From: Catenibacterium mitsuoka_A
GTDB taxonomy: Bacteria; Bacillota_I; Bacilli_A; Erysipelotrichales; Coprobacillaceae
Strand: one strand, 5' to 3'
DNA length: 23,909 nucleotides
NCBI RefSeq assembly: GCF_964259225.1
Contig: NZ_CAXVKN010000035.1
How positions within the stretch are numbered: the first letter of the stretch is position 1; each line of letters begins with the position of its first letter. Under the pieces are notes generated by a model, which was given only the letters and a program-made list of their open reading frames with translations, ran no database searches and was not told where the DNA came from. Shown here one piece after another: positions 1 through 7,970 of the stretch. The translations under genes and the position numbers were made by a program.

Positions 1-600
1 AACAAAACATGTCATCGTCAGGCAGTGAGTGATACAATGGCTGACAAGGCAATAGAGTATTCTAAAACCATCTATTCTGGGTGTGATAAGGATGATATCG
101 AAGTATTAATACTTCAAAGACTTATCAAAAAATTAAATGAAGATATGGCAGAAGCTGAAAGAACCATTGGTGAAATGATTAAACTAGCACAGGAACTACC
201 TGACTTTAGTATAATCAAATCTATACCAGGTATTGGAGATAACCTAGCTGCACGTATTATTGCAGAACTAGGCGATATGACAAGATTTAAAAAGAAGAAT
301 GAGTTAGTAGCCTTTGCCGGACTAGATCCAAGAATCAGTGAAAGTGGAAAGAATGACGGAGATCATATGCACATTACTAAAAAGGGTAATAAACGATTAA
401 GATGTTTATTATATCTGGCTGTAACGTGTTCTATAAGGCTTAAAAGAGATGATAATAGTATTAAGGAATTCTATATAAAGAAAAAGCAGCAATCAAACCC
501 GATGTGTTCGAAAGCTGCAAAGACTGCATGTGCCAGTAAATTAGTCCGAATAATTTATAGCATGTGCAAAACTGGTGAGTTATACCAGTACAACAAATAA
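1..600 (+). CDS. IS110-family transposase, C-terminal part (cut by window edge)
   Basis: The reading frame is open from the first base, so the 5' part lies outside the window; the GTG at 25 is internal. The visible part has a coiled linker followed by the IS110 C-terminal (transposase_20) domain: an HhH-like SIPGIGDNLAA segment, then ELGDMTRF, LVAFAGLDP and ITKKGNKRLR. In this family the C-terminal domain supplies a catalytic serine; the serine of the SESGK stretch (near nt 343) fits by position. The N-terminal DEDD RuvC-like domain is not visible. IS110 enzymes are recombinases guided by a bridge RNA encoded in an end of the element. Which IS110 subgroup this is, and whether the copy is intact, cannot be told here. 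Confidence 0.9.
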   Translation, partial: NKTCHRQAVSDTMADKAIEYSKTIYSGCDKDDIEVLILQRLIKKLNEDMAEAERTIGEMIKLAQELPDFSIIKSIPGIGDNLAARIIAELGDMTRFKKKNELVAFAGLDPRISESGKNDGDHMHITKKGNKRLRCLLYLAVTCSIRLKRDDNSIKEFYIKKKQQSNPMCSKAAKTACASKLVRIIYSMCKTGELYQYNK

Positions 601-624
601 CAACGAAATTATACACCTAAACCA

Positions 625-658
625 CCCTGAAAAAAAGCACTTTTTCTTCAGGGGTTTT
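625..658 (+). terminator. Intrinsic terminator after IS110 transposase
   Basis: The arms CCCTGAA and TTCAGGG are extended inward by A5/T5 pairing with one bulged base. The loop is GCAC and a short T run follows. It sits 25 bases after the transposase stop and may also be part of the right end of the element. Confidence 0.65.
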
Positions 659-734
659 CAGCATGCAATAAAAACTATGAAAAATTACTGATTATTTTTT
701 TGAATTTTTACTTGATTTCTATTATCCAATTTAA

Positions 735-1382
735 TTATTCATCAAATAATGCATGACCGAGTCTTACCATTGTACTACCTTCTGCAACCGCAATAGGGAA
801 GTCATGTGTCATACCCATTGATAGTTCAGTCAATTGATAGTTAGGATAAGATTCCTGTAGTTTAGTTAATAGGTCTTTAGTTGCTTTAAAGTATTGTCTT
901 GTTTCTTCTACTTCAATATTAGGAGCCATCATCATTAATCCTCTAGGATTTAAATGAGGTTTATCTTTTAAGTAGTCCATGACTTCATTCATTTCTTCTT
1001 CATTAAAGCCATGTTTAGATTCTTCTTTCGCAATATTAACCTGTAATAAGATATCCATAACGAGATCATGTTTAGCTGCCTGTTTCTCTATTTCATCAAT
1101 TAATCTATAGTTTGCGACAGAATGAATCATCTGTACCTTATCAATAATATACTTTACTTTATTGGTCTGTAATGTACCAATAAAATGCCATACACCTTTT
1201 CCATGGTAGTCTTCATACTTCTTTAAGAAGTCCTGTACTTTATTTTCACCATAGATCATAACACCACATTCTTCTAGCTTTTCTACTTCTTTTTCATCAA
1301 TATATTTAGTTGCTGCAACAAGCTTTGCTGGTTTAACAGCTTCTAATAATCTTTTAGTTTCTGCTTCATTTACTCTCATCAT
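735..1382 (-). CDS. yggS: YggS/PROSC-family PLP homeostasis protein
   Basis: A 215-residue, single-domain protein of the alanine-racemase N-terminal TIM-barrel fold. It binds pyridoxal 5'-phosphate and helps keep free PLP in balance; no catalytic reaction is established for the family. Visible motifs are KLVAATKY, with the PLP lysine near residue 26, then YGENKVQDF, WHFIGTLQTNK, LLQVNIAKEESKHGF, LMMMAP, and a C-terminal LSMGMTHDFPIAVAEGSTMVRLG phosphate-binding region. The length is normal for the family. Two adjacent ATGs occur and GAGGTGG lies just upstream; I kept the first. It is the last gene of a three-gene minus-strand run, 20 bases after the DUF3793 gene. Confidence 0.93.
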   Translation of the reverse strand: MMRVNEAETKRLLEAVKPAKLVAATKYIDEKEVEKLEECGVMIYGENKVQDFLKKYEDYHGKGVWHFIGTLQTNKVKYIIDKVQMIHSVANYRLIDEIEKQAAKHDLVMDILLQVNIAKEESKHGFNEEEMNEVMDYLKDKPHLNPRGLMMMAPNIEVEETRQYFKATKDLLTKLQESYPNYQLTELSMGMTHDFPIAVAEGSTMVRLGHALFDE

Positions 1383-1402
1383 TTATAACCACCTCGAAAA
1401 TA

Positions 1403-1984
1403 TTATAATTCATTTAAGGTAAAAGAAAAAGGCTGATTATCAGCCTGATTAAGGATTTGTGACAAAGAATAGCCCTGCTCATAAAGGAGTATGAATTCTT
1501 TTTTACAACAGTCAAATTGTTTAAAGAGACTTTCTTTTTCACGTTTATTTTCATATACCTTCCAATAGCCACAACATTGACACTTCTTATGATGTACAAA
1601 CCCCCATACATCAGCAAGTGGATAACCCAAAAATAACCCTATTTCGTGTGGATATTGACTCATCTCAAGACGTTTCTCTAGATGAGATAGAATATCATGA
1701 TCAGGATAATCATATTGTTTCAGAAAGGATTGAATGTCTTTGTTAGTCATTAAGTATTTGAGTGAGGAAGGCAGATATACATATACTGTATAACGACCAT
1801 GAGAAAAAAAGAGATTTATTCGTAATCCTTGAAGGTTAAGAGTCTGATCATAATATTCTACAAGTTCATGAACATCTGAATATCTATTATCAAGATGAAA
1901 CATACTGCCTAACTTACGCTTGATCAAGGTAGGTGTGCAATGCGTAAGAAGAAGATGTTCAAATTGATGATATCCTAAGGTCAT
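1403..1984 (-). CDS. DUF3793 family protein
   Basis: A 193-residue cytoplasmic protein with no signal peptide or membrane segment. The DUF3793 hallmark is clear: HEIGLFLGYPLADVWGF at about residues 113-129, followed by a cysteine-rich stretch (C135, C137, C138) and CGYWKVY. DUF3793 proteins have no established reaction but are often found beside flavodoxin-type genes. That is the case here: the NrdI-like flavodoxin ends one base upstream. The spacing implies co-transcription and probably translational coupling. A link to flavodoxin or metal/redox chemistry is inference from context. Confidence 0.82.
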   Translation of the reverse strand: MTLGYHQFEHLLLTHCTPTLIKRKLGSMFHLDNRYSDVHELVEYYDQTLNLQGLRINLFFSHGRYTVYVYLPSSLKYLMTNKDIQSFLKQYDYPDHDILSHLEKRLEMSQYPHEIGLFLGYPLADVWGFVHHKKCQCCGYWKVYENKREKESLFKQFDCCKKEFILLYEQGYSLSQILNQADNQPFSFTLNEL

Positions 1985-1985
1985 A

Positions 1986-2330
1986 TTAAAGTAACTCTTT
2001 GATGGCTTCTACATCTTCATCAGTACCATCATTTTCTACTTTGTAAAGACATGGAACATGATAGTCTTCACTGATCTTATCACCAGCTAAACAATATGCT
2101 TCACCATATCCAGTATCACCAGAAGCAATAACACCTTTAATTGATGGATTGTTTTCTAAGAAGTCTGATACTTCATAAGGAACATCTCCAAAGCCATCTG
2201 TATAAGTAAATAAGATATAGTCTTCAGAGACTTTTTCTGTACCATCTTCAATATGTAATGCGTCTGTAATACCTAGTTTTCCAATTAATACTTCTACATT
2301 TCCAGTTCTTGATGCATAGACTACTTTCAT
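1986..2330 (-). CDS. nrdI: NrdI-like flavodoxin
   Basis: A 114-residue flavodoxin-fold protein. An N-terminal FMN phosphate loop follows strand 1 (VVYASRTGN, residues 3-11). TYTDGFGDVPYEVSDFLENN and GVIASGDTGYGEAYCLAGDKI match the NrdI family closely, as does the VPCLYKVENDGT end. NrdI is the flavoprotein that helps assemble the dimanganese-tyrosyl radical of class Ib ribonucleotide reductase. No nrdE or nrdF lies in the window; its only nucleotide-reduction partners here are the distant class III genes. It may therefore serve another electron-transfer role or act on genes elsewhere. The start is set by AGGAGGT six bases upstream. Two palindromes cover the promoter region. Confidence 0.8.
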   Translation of the reverse strand: MKVVYASRTGNVEVLIGKLGITDALHIEDGTEKVSEDYILFTYTDGFGDVPYEVSDFLENNPSIKGVIASGDTGYGEAYCLAGDKISEDYHVPCLYKVENDGTDEDVEAIKELL

Positions 2331-2341
2331 TGTTGACCTCC

Positions 2342-2386
2342 TAGTTAGTTCTTACTAACTATCTATAGGTTAGCATATACTAACTA
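2342..2386. promoter_or_regulatory. Tandem MarR-type operators before nrdI
   Basis: Site 1 (2342-2361) is a perfect palindrome with arms TAGTTAGT and ACTAACTA around a TCTT spacer. Site 2 (2367-2386) keeps ACTAACTA and a weaker left arm around GTTAG/CTAAC. Their centres are 25 bases apart. Site 1 abuts the Shine-Dalgarno of nrdI. The style (about 18-20 bp, TAGTTNG/CNAACTA) is that of MarR operators and resembles the palindrome at 12949-12966 before the marR-nrdG gene. Confidence 0.6.
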
Positions 2387-2410
2387 TATAATCAAGTGTT
2401 TTTGTAAAAT

Positions 2411-2435
2411 AAAAAGACTGTTGAATTCAACAGTC
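2411..2435 (-). terminator. Intrinsic terminator downstream of the 70-residue ORF
   Basis: A perfect inverted repeat, GACTGTTGAA/TTCAACAGTC (2416-2435), is followed on the minus strand by TTTTT at 2415-2411. It separates the secreted-protein operon from the nrdI operon. Confidence 0.85.
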
Positions 2436-2496
2436 TCATATTGCAAATAAAGTATACCAATAATAGAAGTAATCGTGATTGGTATTTCCCCGTGTA

Positions 2497-2709
2497 TTAA
2501 TTCTTTTTCTTATGCAGAAGATACATAGTTATTACAACTATAGCACAGGCAGTGTATATGCTAAAAAGCACATTATAAAATTCAAAATCCTGCCATGCAT
2601 TAAATACATACATGAATATCTCTAAATTAATTAGAGTTAGTATATGACATCCATAGGTTACTAAAAAGAATAAAAATATTATCATCAATAATTTTTTAAA
2701 TGTATTCAT
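2497..2709 (-). CDS. Small two-helix membrane protein
   Basis: A 70-residue protein with two predicted membrane segments (about residues 6-27 and 44-65), a short outer loop rich in aromatics (WQDFEFYN) and a basic KKKN tail. No family is recognised. AAGGAG seven bases before the ATG supports the start. It follows the 294-residue secreted-protein gene by 28 bases on the same strand and is closed by a terminator. In that position a small membrane protein is often an immunity or accessory protein for the secreted product; this is a guess from layout only. Confidence 0.7.
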   Translation of the reverse strand: MNTFKKLLMIIFLFFLVTYGCHILTLINLEIFMYVFNAWQDFEFYNVLFSIYTACAIVVITMYLLHKKKN

Positions 2710-2737
2710 TCTATTTTCTCCTTATAATTCATTAAGA

Positions 2738-3622
2738 TTATGAACAAGTCACAACGCCACCACTTTTTTCAGGATACCCTGTATGGCGAGATCTCTTTGT
2801 GAGTACTATTCCTGCAGAAGACATACCTCTAGATATACTAATTCCAAATCCTGTTGGTACTATAGATGATTTATGACTATATAGGTAACGCACATTAAAA
2901 TATTTTAGTTTTCCACTTACTACTCCTGTCATAGAAAAAGATCCCTTATACAAATACGCATAGTATTGATCACCTTTTATTTTCAATGGAAATGACCATC
3001 CGTATGATCCAATAACATCTTGATTACCTTTATTAATCGCTGACTTCGCCCATGTTTTTACACTCTTAGAGGATTTGAATTCCTTGTATTTTAATGAAGA
3101 AGTAACGGATGAAACTTCCTTAAAAATATGATTATTATCTGCTTCATATGCCATCGCAAAAGCATCATTTCCATAATCTTCAGGTGTTCCGTTCCAGCTA
3201 AAGCTCACTGTTGCTTTTACAGTAGACAATCCTGTTTTCGCATCATAACTTAATATATTCTTCTTAACGCTAAACTTGATTTTTGAAGAGGCTTTTACAG
3301 ACATTTCCTCTGTTCCATCATAATTCTTTATCGCATCAATTTGATAATTTGTATACTTATATCTTTTCAATTTCTCTCTTGATTTACCTTTTAATTCATA
3401 AATGTGATTTTTAAAACGATCAATATCTTTTCTTGCTTTATTTAACTTCACTGCATTACTATGAGTTTCAGACAGCATGTATCTAGATTTAGTTATATTG
3501 TATTCATTTTTTAAAAGAAGATATTGATTAATAACTGTATTATCTAAAGCAGACACTTCAGTGTTAGCTAACGATACTGCACAAGCAGCAACTAAAAAAG
3601 AAAGCACAATTAATTTTTTCAT
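2738..3622 (-). CDS. Secreted protein of unknown function (294 aa)
   Basis: It starts with a clear Sec signal peptide (KK, hydrophobic core, cleavage probably after LANTEVSA near residue 25). A helical, charged stretch follows (about residues 40-100), with KYTNYQIDAIKNYDGTEEM, a segment I believe recurs in secreted Firmicute proteins without known function. The remainder (about 110-294) looks like a beta-rich domain, with VKATVSFSWNGTP, YGWSFPLKIKGDQYYAYLYKGSFSMTG and a C-terminal GYPEKSGGVVTCS. There is one cysteine in the mature protein, at the penultimate position. No catalytic motif is seen. Its promoter is one side of the duplicated operator region at 3649-3766, which puts it in the probable PadR regulon. 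A secreted bacteriocin-like or adhesion role is possible but unproven. Confidence 0.8.
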   Translation of the reverse strand: MKKLIVLSFLVAACAVSLANTEVSALDNTVINQYLLLKNEYNITKSRYMLSETHSNAVKLNKARKDIDRFKNHIYELKGKSREKLKRYKYTNYQIDAIKNYDGTEEMSVKASSKIKFSVKKNILSYDAKTGLSTVKATVSFSWNGTPEDYGNDAFAMAYEADNNHIFKEVSSVTSSLKYKEFKSSKSVKTWAKSAINKGNQDVIGSYGWSFPLKIKGDQYYAYLYKGSFSMTGVVSGKLKYFNVRYLYSHKSSIVPTGFGISISRGMSSAGIVLTKRSRHTGYPEKSGGVVTCS

Positions 3623-3648
3623 ACCTTAACACTCCATTTTTAGCAAAA

Positions 3649-3766
3649 ATGTAAACGCTTACTGTATTTAAATACTATCATGGCACCTGTATCTCTGTCA
3701 ACAACTGTATAGTTTTCCTATATATCGTCCAACAAATATATTCATGTTACTATTTCTATGGAGGAA
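3649..3766. promoter_or_regulatory. Divergent promoter/operator, copy 1
   Basis: About 86% identical to 7971-8089 (16 mismatches and one gap by eye). Minus-strand promoter for the 294-aa secreted protein: -35 TTGACA (3701-3696), 18-base spacer, -10 TAGTAT (3677-3672). Plus-strand promoter: -35 CTGTCA (3695-3700), 18-base spacer, -10 TATATA (3719-3724). The two -35 boxes overlap. A near-palindrome AACTGTATAGTT (3703-3714) lies between the plus-strand boxes. The copy ends in GGAGGAA, the ribosome site of padR in copy 2. Confidence 0.75.
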
Positions 3767-3776
3767 ATAGTATTAA

Positions 3777-3899
3777 GTGAAATACCCTGATCCATTAGCT
3801 GGAAGTGCAGGACAAGGCGGTTCATCATCGTTTAGTGGTGCAGTTAGCAATATAGGTGGTGCACTTTATGCGATTGATGGTGCTATTGCTTGCGAATAA
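3777..3899 (+). CDS. Possible 40-codon Gly/Ser/Ala-rich peptide or gene remnant
   Basis: An open frame beginning with GTG lies 12 bases after GGAGGAA in promoter copy 1. The peptide is rich in Gly, Ala and Ser (GSAGQGGSSSFSG, then GGALYAIDGAIACE at the end) and has one cysteine next to the C-terminus. The composition resembles small bacteriocin-like peptides more than random low-GC DNA. The start is weak and no leader motif is clear. It could equally be the C-terminal remnant of a deleted gene that once occupied the padR-equivalent position. From 3900 to 3957 I see nothing recognisable. Confidence 0.35.
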   Translation: MKYPDPLAGSAGQGGSSSFSGAVSNIGGALYAIDGAIACE

Positions 3900-3957
3900 T
3901 CATGATCAGGCTAAATCGGAATGATTTGTCATCTACGCCATAATAATCACTAGATTG

Positions 3958-4608
3958 TTAATTATATTTTTTCTCAAATATTCTTCCAACAACAGTGCAT
4001 ATAACAGCGATTATTGTATGAGATACAAAATAATATTTAGGTATATATTCTATAGGTCTATTAATAAGAATAATATTTCCAATACAGGGATTTAAAAATA
4101 TATAAGTAAAAATAAATAAATAACAAATTATTACCATAAGTCCAATTAATGACGATGAACTTATCATTGATATAAAATAATAAAAAGATGAAATAATTAA
4201 ACATTGAAACATAAAAATCATTATATAAGAGATAAATGAATCTATTTTTGTAATAATAAGCAAATATAATGGCAAAAATATCATTTGTATAATTATAAAA
4301 TCAATTATTACATAAATATATTTCGGAGTACGATCAATAGTATAGATAATTTCATTAAAATCTTTTTCTACATAAAATCTAAACATAAATGATTGTATGA
4401 TTATATAAATTAGTAAAATATTTTTTTGTAAGAAATTAAAGCATAGCATCTGGGGATCGCTTTGTAATACATTACTATAAGAAATTTCTGACAAACAAAG
4501 CGGCAACATAATAAAATTGATTAATATAAAGAATGCCAAAAAAAGCCATTTATATTTCTTTAATACAAAAGTCATTAATTTTAAATAATTTAATAACATA
4601 TCAATCAT
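3958..4608 (-). CDS. Six-helix ABC-type membrane protein
   Basis: A 216-residue, very hydrophobic protein with six predicted membrane segments (about residues 18-40, 50-68, 80-102, 108-135, 137-165, 180-205) and few polar loops, typical of an ABC-2-type permease. Its ATG lies inside the last codons of the ATPase gene (8-base overlap), so the two are very probably translated together and form one transporter. A second in-frame ATG three codons later is possible. No substrate can be read from the sequence. It may pair with the ATPase alone or with the larger permease at 5955-7931. Confidence 0.8.
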   Translation of the reverse strand: MIDMLLNYLKLMTFVLKKYKWLFLAFFILINFIMLPLCLSEISYSNVLQSDPQMLCFNFLQKNILLIYIIIQSFMFRFYVEKDFNEIIYTIDRTPKYIYVIIDFIIIQMIFLPLYLLIITKIDSFISYIMIFMFQCLIISSFYYFISMISSSSLIGLMVIICYLFIFTYIFLNPCIGNIILINRPIEYIPKYYFVSHTIIAVICTVVGRIFEKKYN

Positions 4609-5443
4609 CCTGATTTAAATATATATATGCATCCTCCATGCAAGGAGTAATATCTTGTAAGAAATCGTAATTTAACCTATTTGAAGCAATAACTCTATAT
4701 GTGTTTTCACTTATTTTAATTGATGCAATTCTTTCCTTGATTTTACTAAGATTTTCTCGTGAACATAAATATATTTTTCCTTTAGCAATATCAATAAATT
4801 GAGAGCTTGAACCATTAAATTTTATCTGTCCGTTTTTAAAAAATATGATTTCTGGAGATAACGAACTTATATCATCAATAATATGAGTAGAAAAAATAAT
4901 TGGAATATCTAATTGAATAGATTTAATAATTTCCATAAATCTCATTCTTTCGTCAGGATCCAAACCAACAACAGGTTCATCTAAAATAATAACATCTGGA
5001 CTTCCTAATAATGTCTGTGCTATTCCTAATCTTCTAATCATCCCTCCAGATAAATTTTTGCATTTCACATCCTTGTTTTCCCATAAATTAACTTCCACTA
5101 ATACTTTTTTAATCTCATTTGAATAAACCTTTTTATTAATCTTTTTCATTATTGCAAAGTATTCTAATTGTTCATATACAGTGAACTCTTTGAACGCATT
5201 AAATTCTTGTGATAAATACCCAAATTTCACTTTTTTATAATCAATAATTTTATCATTTTGATAAAATATCACTTCTCCTTGAGTAGGTTCTATAAGTCCA
5301 GTAATAATACGCATTAATGTGCTTTTACCACTTCCATTGTGGCCAATAAAAGCATATATTTTATTATCAAACTCAAAATTCAAATGACTTAAAACTTCTT
5401 TGTTTTTATACTTCTTTGTTATATTTTTTAAAACAATCTTCAT
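4601..5443 (-). CDS. ABC transporter ATP-binding protein
   Basis: A 280-residue nucleotide-binding subunit. Walker A GHNGSGKST is at residues 34-42, the Q-loop in GYLSQEF (75-81), signature LSGGM at 131-135, Walker B VIILDEP at 151-157, and the switch histidine in STHIIDD. About 70 residues follow the core, as in exporters of the ABC-2/CcmA-type family. GGGAGGT lies just before the ATG. It sits between the secreted 129-aa protein and the six-helix permease, all on the minus strand, so export of a peptide or self-protection against one is plausible. Confidence 0.95.
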   Translation of the reverse strand: MKIVLKNITKKYKNKEVLSHLNFEFDNKIYAFIGHNGSGKSTLMRIITGLIEPTQGEVIFYQNDKIIDYKKVKFGYLSQEFNAFKEFTVYEQLEYFAIMKKINKKVYSNEIKKVLVEVNLWENKDVKCKNLSGGMIRRLGIAQTLLGSPDVIILDEPVVGLDPDERMRFMEIIKSIQLDIPIIFSTHIIDDISSLSPEIIFFKNGQIKFNGSSSQFIDIAKGKIYLCSRENLSKIKERIASIKISENTYRVIASNRLNYDFLQDITPCMEDAYIYLNQDD

Positions 5444-5469
5444 AATGTACCTCCCTTCTTAAACATAGA

Positions 5470-5490
5470 GGAGATATAAAATATATCTCC
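5470..5490. other. Intercistronic hairpin
   Basis: Perfect arms GGAGATATA and TATATCTCC are separated by AAA. The hairpin lies between the secreted-peptide gene and the ATPase gene. No T run follows on the minus strand, so it is more likely an RNA-stability or processing hairpin than a terminator. Confidence 0.5.
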
Positions 5491-5522
5491 CCAAAAAAAC
5501 TTATACAATAAAAGACAATTAA

Positions 5523-5912
5523 TTATTTTAATTGTACATAACCATTCCCTTTTGTTGAATTGACAGAAGAGAATACTTTTATATAGAATCTTGATGTTTT
5601 AGATTGAAAAACAGTTGTACTACCAGAACCACCACTATGCTTTACAATAAAGCTCCCTTCAAGAGTATATGGATACATGCTGCCTTTCCACCCAGCCATA
5701 CATGAGACATTAGCTCCACCTTTTGAATTAGCAGCTGTCTTAAAATAATAATATGCTTTCATTCCATAATCAGTTGGATCACTAGATGCTGAAGCACTTC
5801 CTACTTTAATAGAAACTGGTTCTTTCTTTAAATGCATTGCAGATACAGATGTAATTCCGCATGTAGCAATAAATAATCCAACAAATATTTTAGTTAATAC
5901 TTTTCTTTTCAT
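5523..5912 (-). CDS. Small secreted protein in ABC operon (129 aa)
   Basis: The signal peptide is about 25 residues (KRK, hydrophobic core, cleavage likely after SVSA), giving a mature chain of about 104 residues. The mature part is rich in Ser, Gly, Lys and aromatics (YGMKAYYYFKT, CMAGWKGSMYPY, FIVKHSGGSGSTT, RFYIKVFSS), suggesting a small beta protein. It has one cysteine. Size, secretion and the neighbouring ABC genes recall lactococcin-972-type loci, but I do not see that family's mature-peptide pattern and leave it unassigned. AGGAG is well placed before the ATG. It is most likely the exported effector or ligand of this locus. Confidence 0.78.
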   Translation of the reverse strand: MKRKVLTKIFVGLFIATCGITSVSAMHLKKEPVSIKVGSASASSDPTDYGMKAYYYFKTAANSKGGANVSCMAGWKGSMYPYTLEGSFIVKHSGGSGSTTVFQSKTSRFYIKVFSSVNSTKGNGYVQLK

Positions 5913-5954
5913 TTTCTTCTCCTTTTCTTTTTTTATTATTGCATAAGCTTTTTA

Positions 5955-7931
5955 TCAATTAAAAATCCTATAACCCAATTCTTTTAAATAATTATCTAAA
6001 CCTTTATTCTCTATATTTTCTTTTATTCTATTTTTTAGTGATTGATATTTGTTGATCATATCTTTATCCGTTTCATTATCTAGACAATCAAGCTGATTAT
6101 CTATCTCATGATAGATTGCATCTATATAATCTTGACTATTTTCTGTCAAAGGTATGTTAGCCAAAATATCCTTATAAAACATATCGATATCAGAGTGATA
6201 AATGTAATATTTCATTATTTGTTGATTATCAACAAATCCAGCATTAGATATAATAAGATAATCATCAAACTCTGCATAATTACCTAATTCACAGTTTCTA
6301 ATTGTATTCGCAATTGTAATTATTTTTTTATTTTCAAATGTTGGTTTGATATGAAAAATATTATGAATTCTTTTTTCAAATTCATTTAAATAATTATTTC
6401 TTGTATTAGAAAATTTTTCATAATTCATTTCATTTGTTAGAAATAGTGGATAATAATTTTCAAACATATTATCCTTTTTAATTACTTGATTCCCACCAAT
6501 AATTGTCAAACTATCACTTTTTCCAGAAAAAATATTTTTATTCTTATTAACTAGATTGCATAGTATAGAGTAATTGCTTTTAACTGATACGTTATACATA
6601 CACTTTCTATTTCTGATATATGGATTATATCCATATATTGTATTGTTTGATTTTTCAAACATACAATACAACTGCTTTTCACCTGCCATCGGATACCATG
6701 CAAAATATCCAGGTAATAAAACTGCCTGATTATTTGAATATAAATTAGGATGATAACCTGAATATTTGATTTCAATATTAGTATTTTTTATTGGCTTATT
6801 AAATTCTATATGGATAAAATCACCATTTTGAGCATATGATTTTAAATCATTACTATTCAGACTCCTGATTTTATAATTTCTATATAGTGTAAAGTCAAAT
6901 TCTTTTTGAGGCTGTTTAGAAATAAGTTTCATATTTGCATCAACATTCAATTTATGATTAATATTTACATCTAAATCATATTTATCAATATAATATGATA
7001 TTTCTTTTTCTTTTTTGTAATCACAACCAGTATTTTTGATATTATAGAAAACACTTTGAAAAACACCATAATAATTAATATCACTTCGTCCTTGATCCCA
7101 TTTTTCGTTAGTTCTTCCTAAGCTTTGAGGTATATATATTGATGAAAAAAGAAGAACTACAGCTAATGAAGAAATAAGTAATCTTGGTTTAGACTTATAA
7201 ATATTCTTTCTTTTAACAATAACCAAGGATAGTAGTATCCAAAAAATATCAGCACATATTTTATACAATTCATTTTGTAATCCATATAAATAGTCTACTG
7301 CCCAATTTGAATTCTGATAAAAAACTGCAAATGGCAAAGAAATATAATTAATAATTTGATCAATAGGAATTAAAGGTTTTTCAATCCAAACGAGATTTTC
7401 AGTTAAAGGACTAAATAGAAGTACTGATAATACAAACAATATCATAGAATAATACTTATTTTCTAATGAGGATATCGCTATCGTTAAACAAATCATTACT
7501 AATTGTGGCATAAAAGCATTTAAAAAGTATGATGACAAAAATAAATCGATAATTGTATTAAGCTGATTGTTTATAAAAGCATTTATAAACAACATTGAGA
7601 TGATAACTATATTTAATAATCCAAATAATAACAAAACAACTATTGTACTATATTGAAGATACTTATTTTCAGTATTATCAACAGCTAATAAAGTTTCTTC
7701 AAGTTTATTTTTTTTAGCACTTCTTAAATAAAGAAATACCATAACACAAAATAAAATACTTACATAAATAATAAATCGTGCTACTAGATAAAACAAAAAA
7801 ATAGTATCAACTTTTTTCAATATATAAAACAACATCCCAAAAAAGCAGAATATAAAATTAGTTATATATAAACCAAAAAAACTCTTTTCTCTTATAAACA
7901 ATTTGAAATGCATTTTTAATAAATCATTCAT
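5955..7931 (-). CDS. ABC-2-type permease with degenerate M1-peptidase-like domain
   Basis: A 658-residue protein. Residues 1 to about 270 hold roughly eight membrane helices. The rest is a large soluble, presumably extracellular part. Its first half resembles the beta domain of M1 aminopeptidase-like permeases: FDFTLYRNYKIRSL, FIHIEF, IEIKYSGYHPNLYSN, then LLPGYFAWYPMAG. The second half has a catalytic-domain-like stretch (NYAEFDDYLIISNAGF, about residues 550-565). The HExxH zinc motif expected next is absent; QIMKYYIYH stands there. It is therefore probably not a working peptidase and may bind a peptide instead. It is the first gene of the operon, read from promoter copy 2 with AAGGTGG before the ATG. 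The M1 relation is judged by eye. Confidence 0.72.
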   Translation of the reverse strand: MNDLLKMHFKLFIREKSFFGLYITNFIFCFFGMLFYILKKVDTIFLFYLVARFIIYVSILFCVMVFLYLRSAKKNKLEETLLAVDNTENKYLQYSTIVVLLLFGLLNIVIISMLFINAFINNQLNTIIDLFLSSYFLNAFMPQLVMICLTIAISSLENKYYSMILFVLSVLLFSPLTENLVWIEKPLIPIDQIINYISLPFAVFYQNSNWAVDYLYGLQNELYKICADIFWILLSLVIVKRKNIYKSKPRLLISSLAVVLLFSSIYIPQSLGRTNEKWDQGRSDINYYGVFQSVFYNIKNTGCDYKKEKEISYYIDKYDLDVNINHKLNVDANMKLISKQPQKEFDFTLYRNYKIRSLNSNDLKSYAQNGDFIHIEFNKPIKNTNIEIKYSGYHPNLYSNNQAVLLPGYFAWYPMAGEKQLYCMFEKSNNTIYGYNPYIRNRKCMYNVSVKSNYSILCNLVNKNKNIFSGKSDSLTIIGGNQVIKKDNMFENYYPLFLTNEMNYEKFSNTRNNYLNEFEKRIHNIFHIKPTFENKKIITIANTIRNCELGNYAEFDDYLIISNAGFVDNQQIMKYYIYHSDIDMFYKDILANIPLTENSQDYIDAIYHEIDNQLDCLDNETDKDMINKYQSLKNRIKENIENKGLDNYLKELGYRIFN

Positions 7932-7970
7932 TTCTTAACCACCTTTTAATCCCTCTCCTTAGTTTTGGTA

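Noticed and set aside
5523..5912. Assignment of the 129-aa secreted protein as lactococcin-972 type
   Set aside because: Context and size fit, but the mature sequence lacks the family pattern I know, so the call would rest on layout alone.
6551..6775. 74-codon minus-strand ORF inside the large permease
   Set aside because: Alternate frame of a well-supported gene on the same strand, without a ribosome site.
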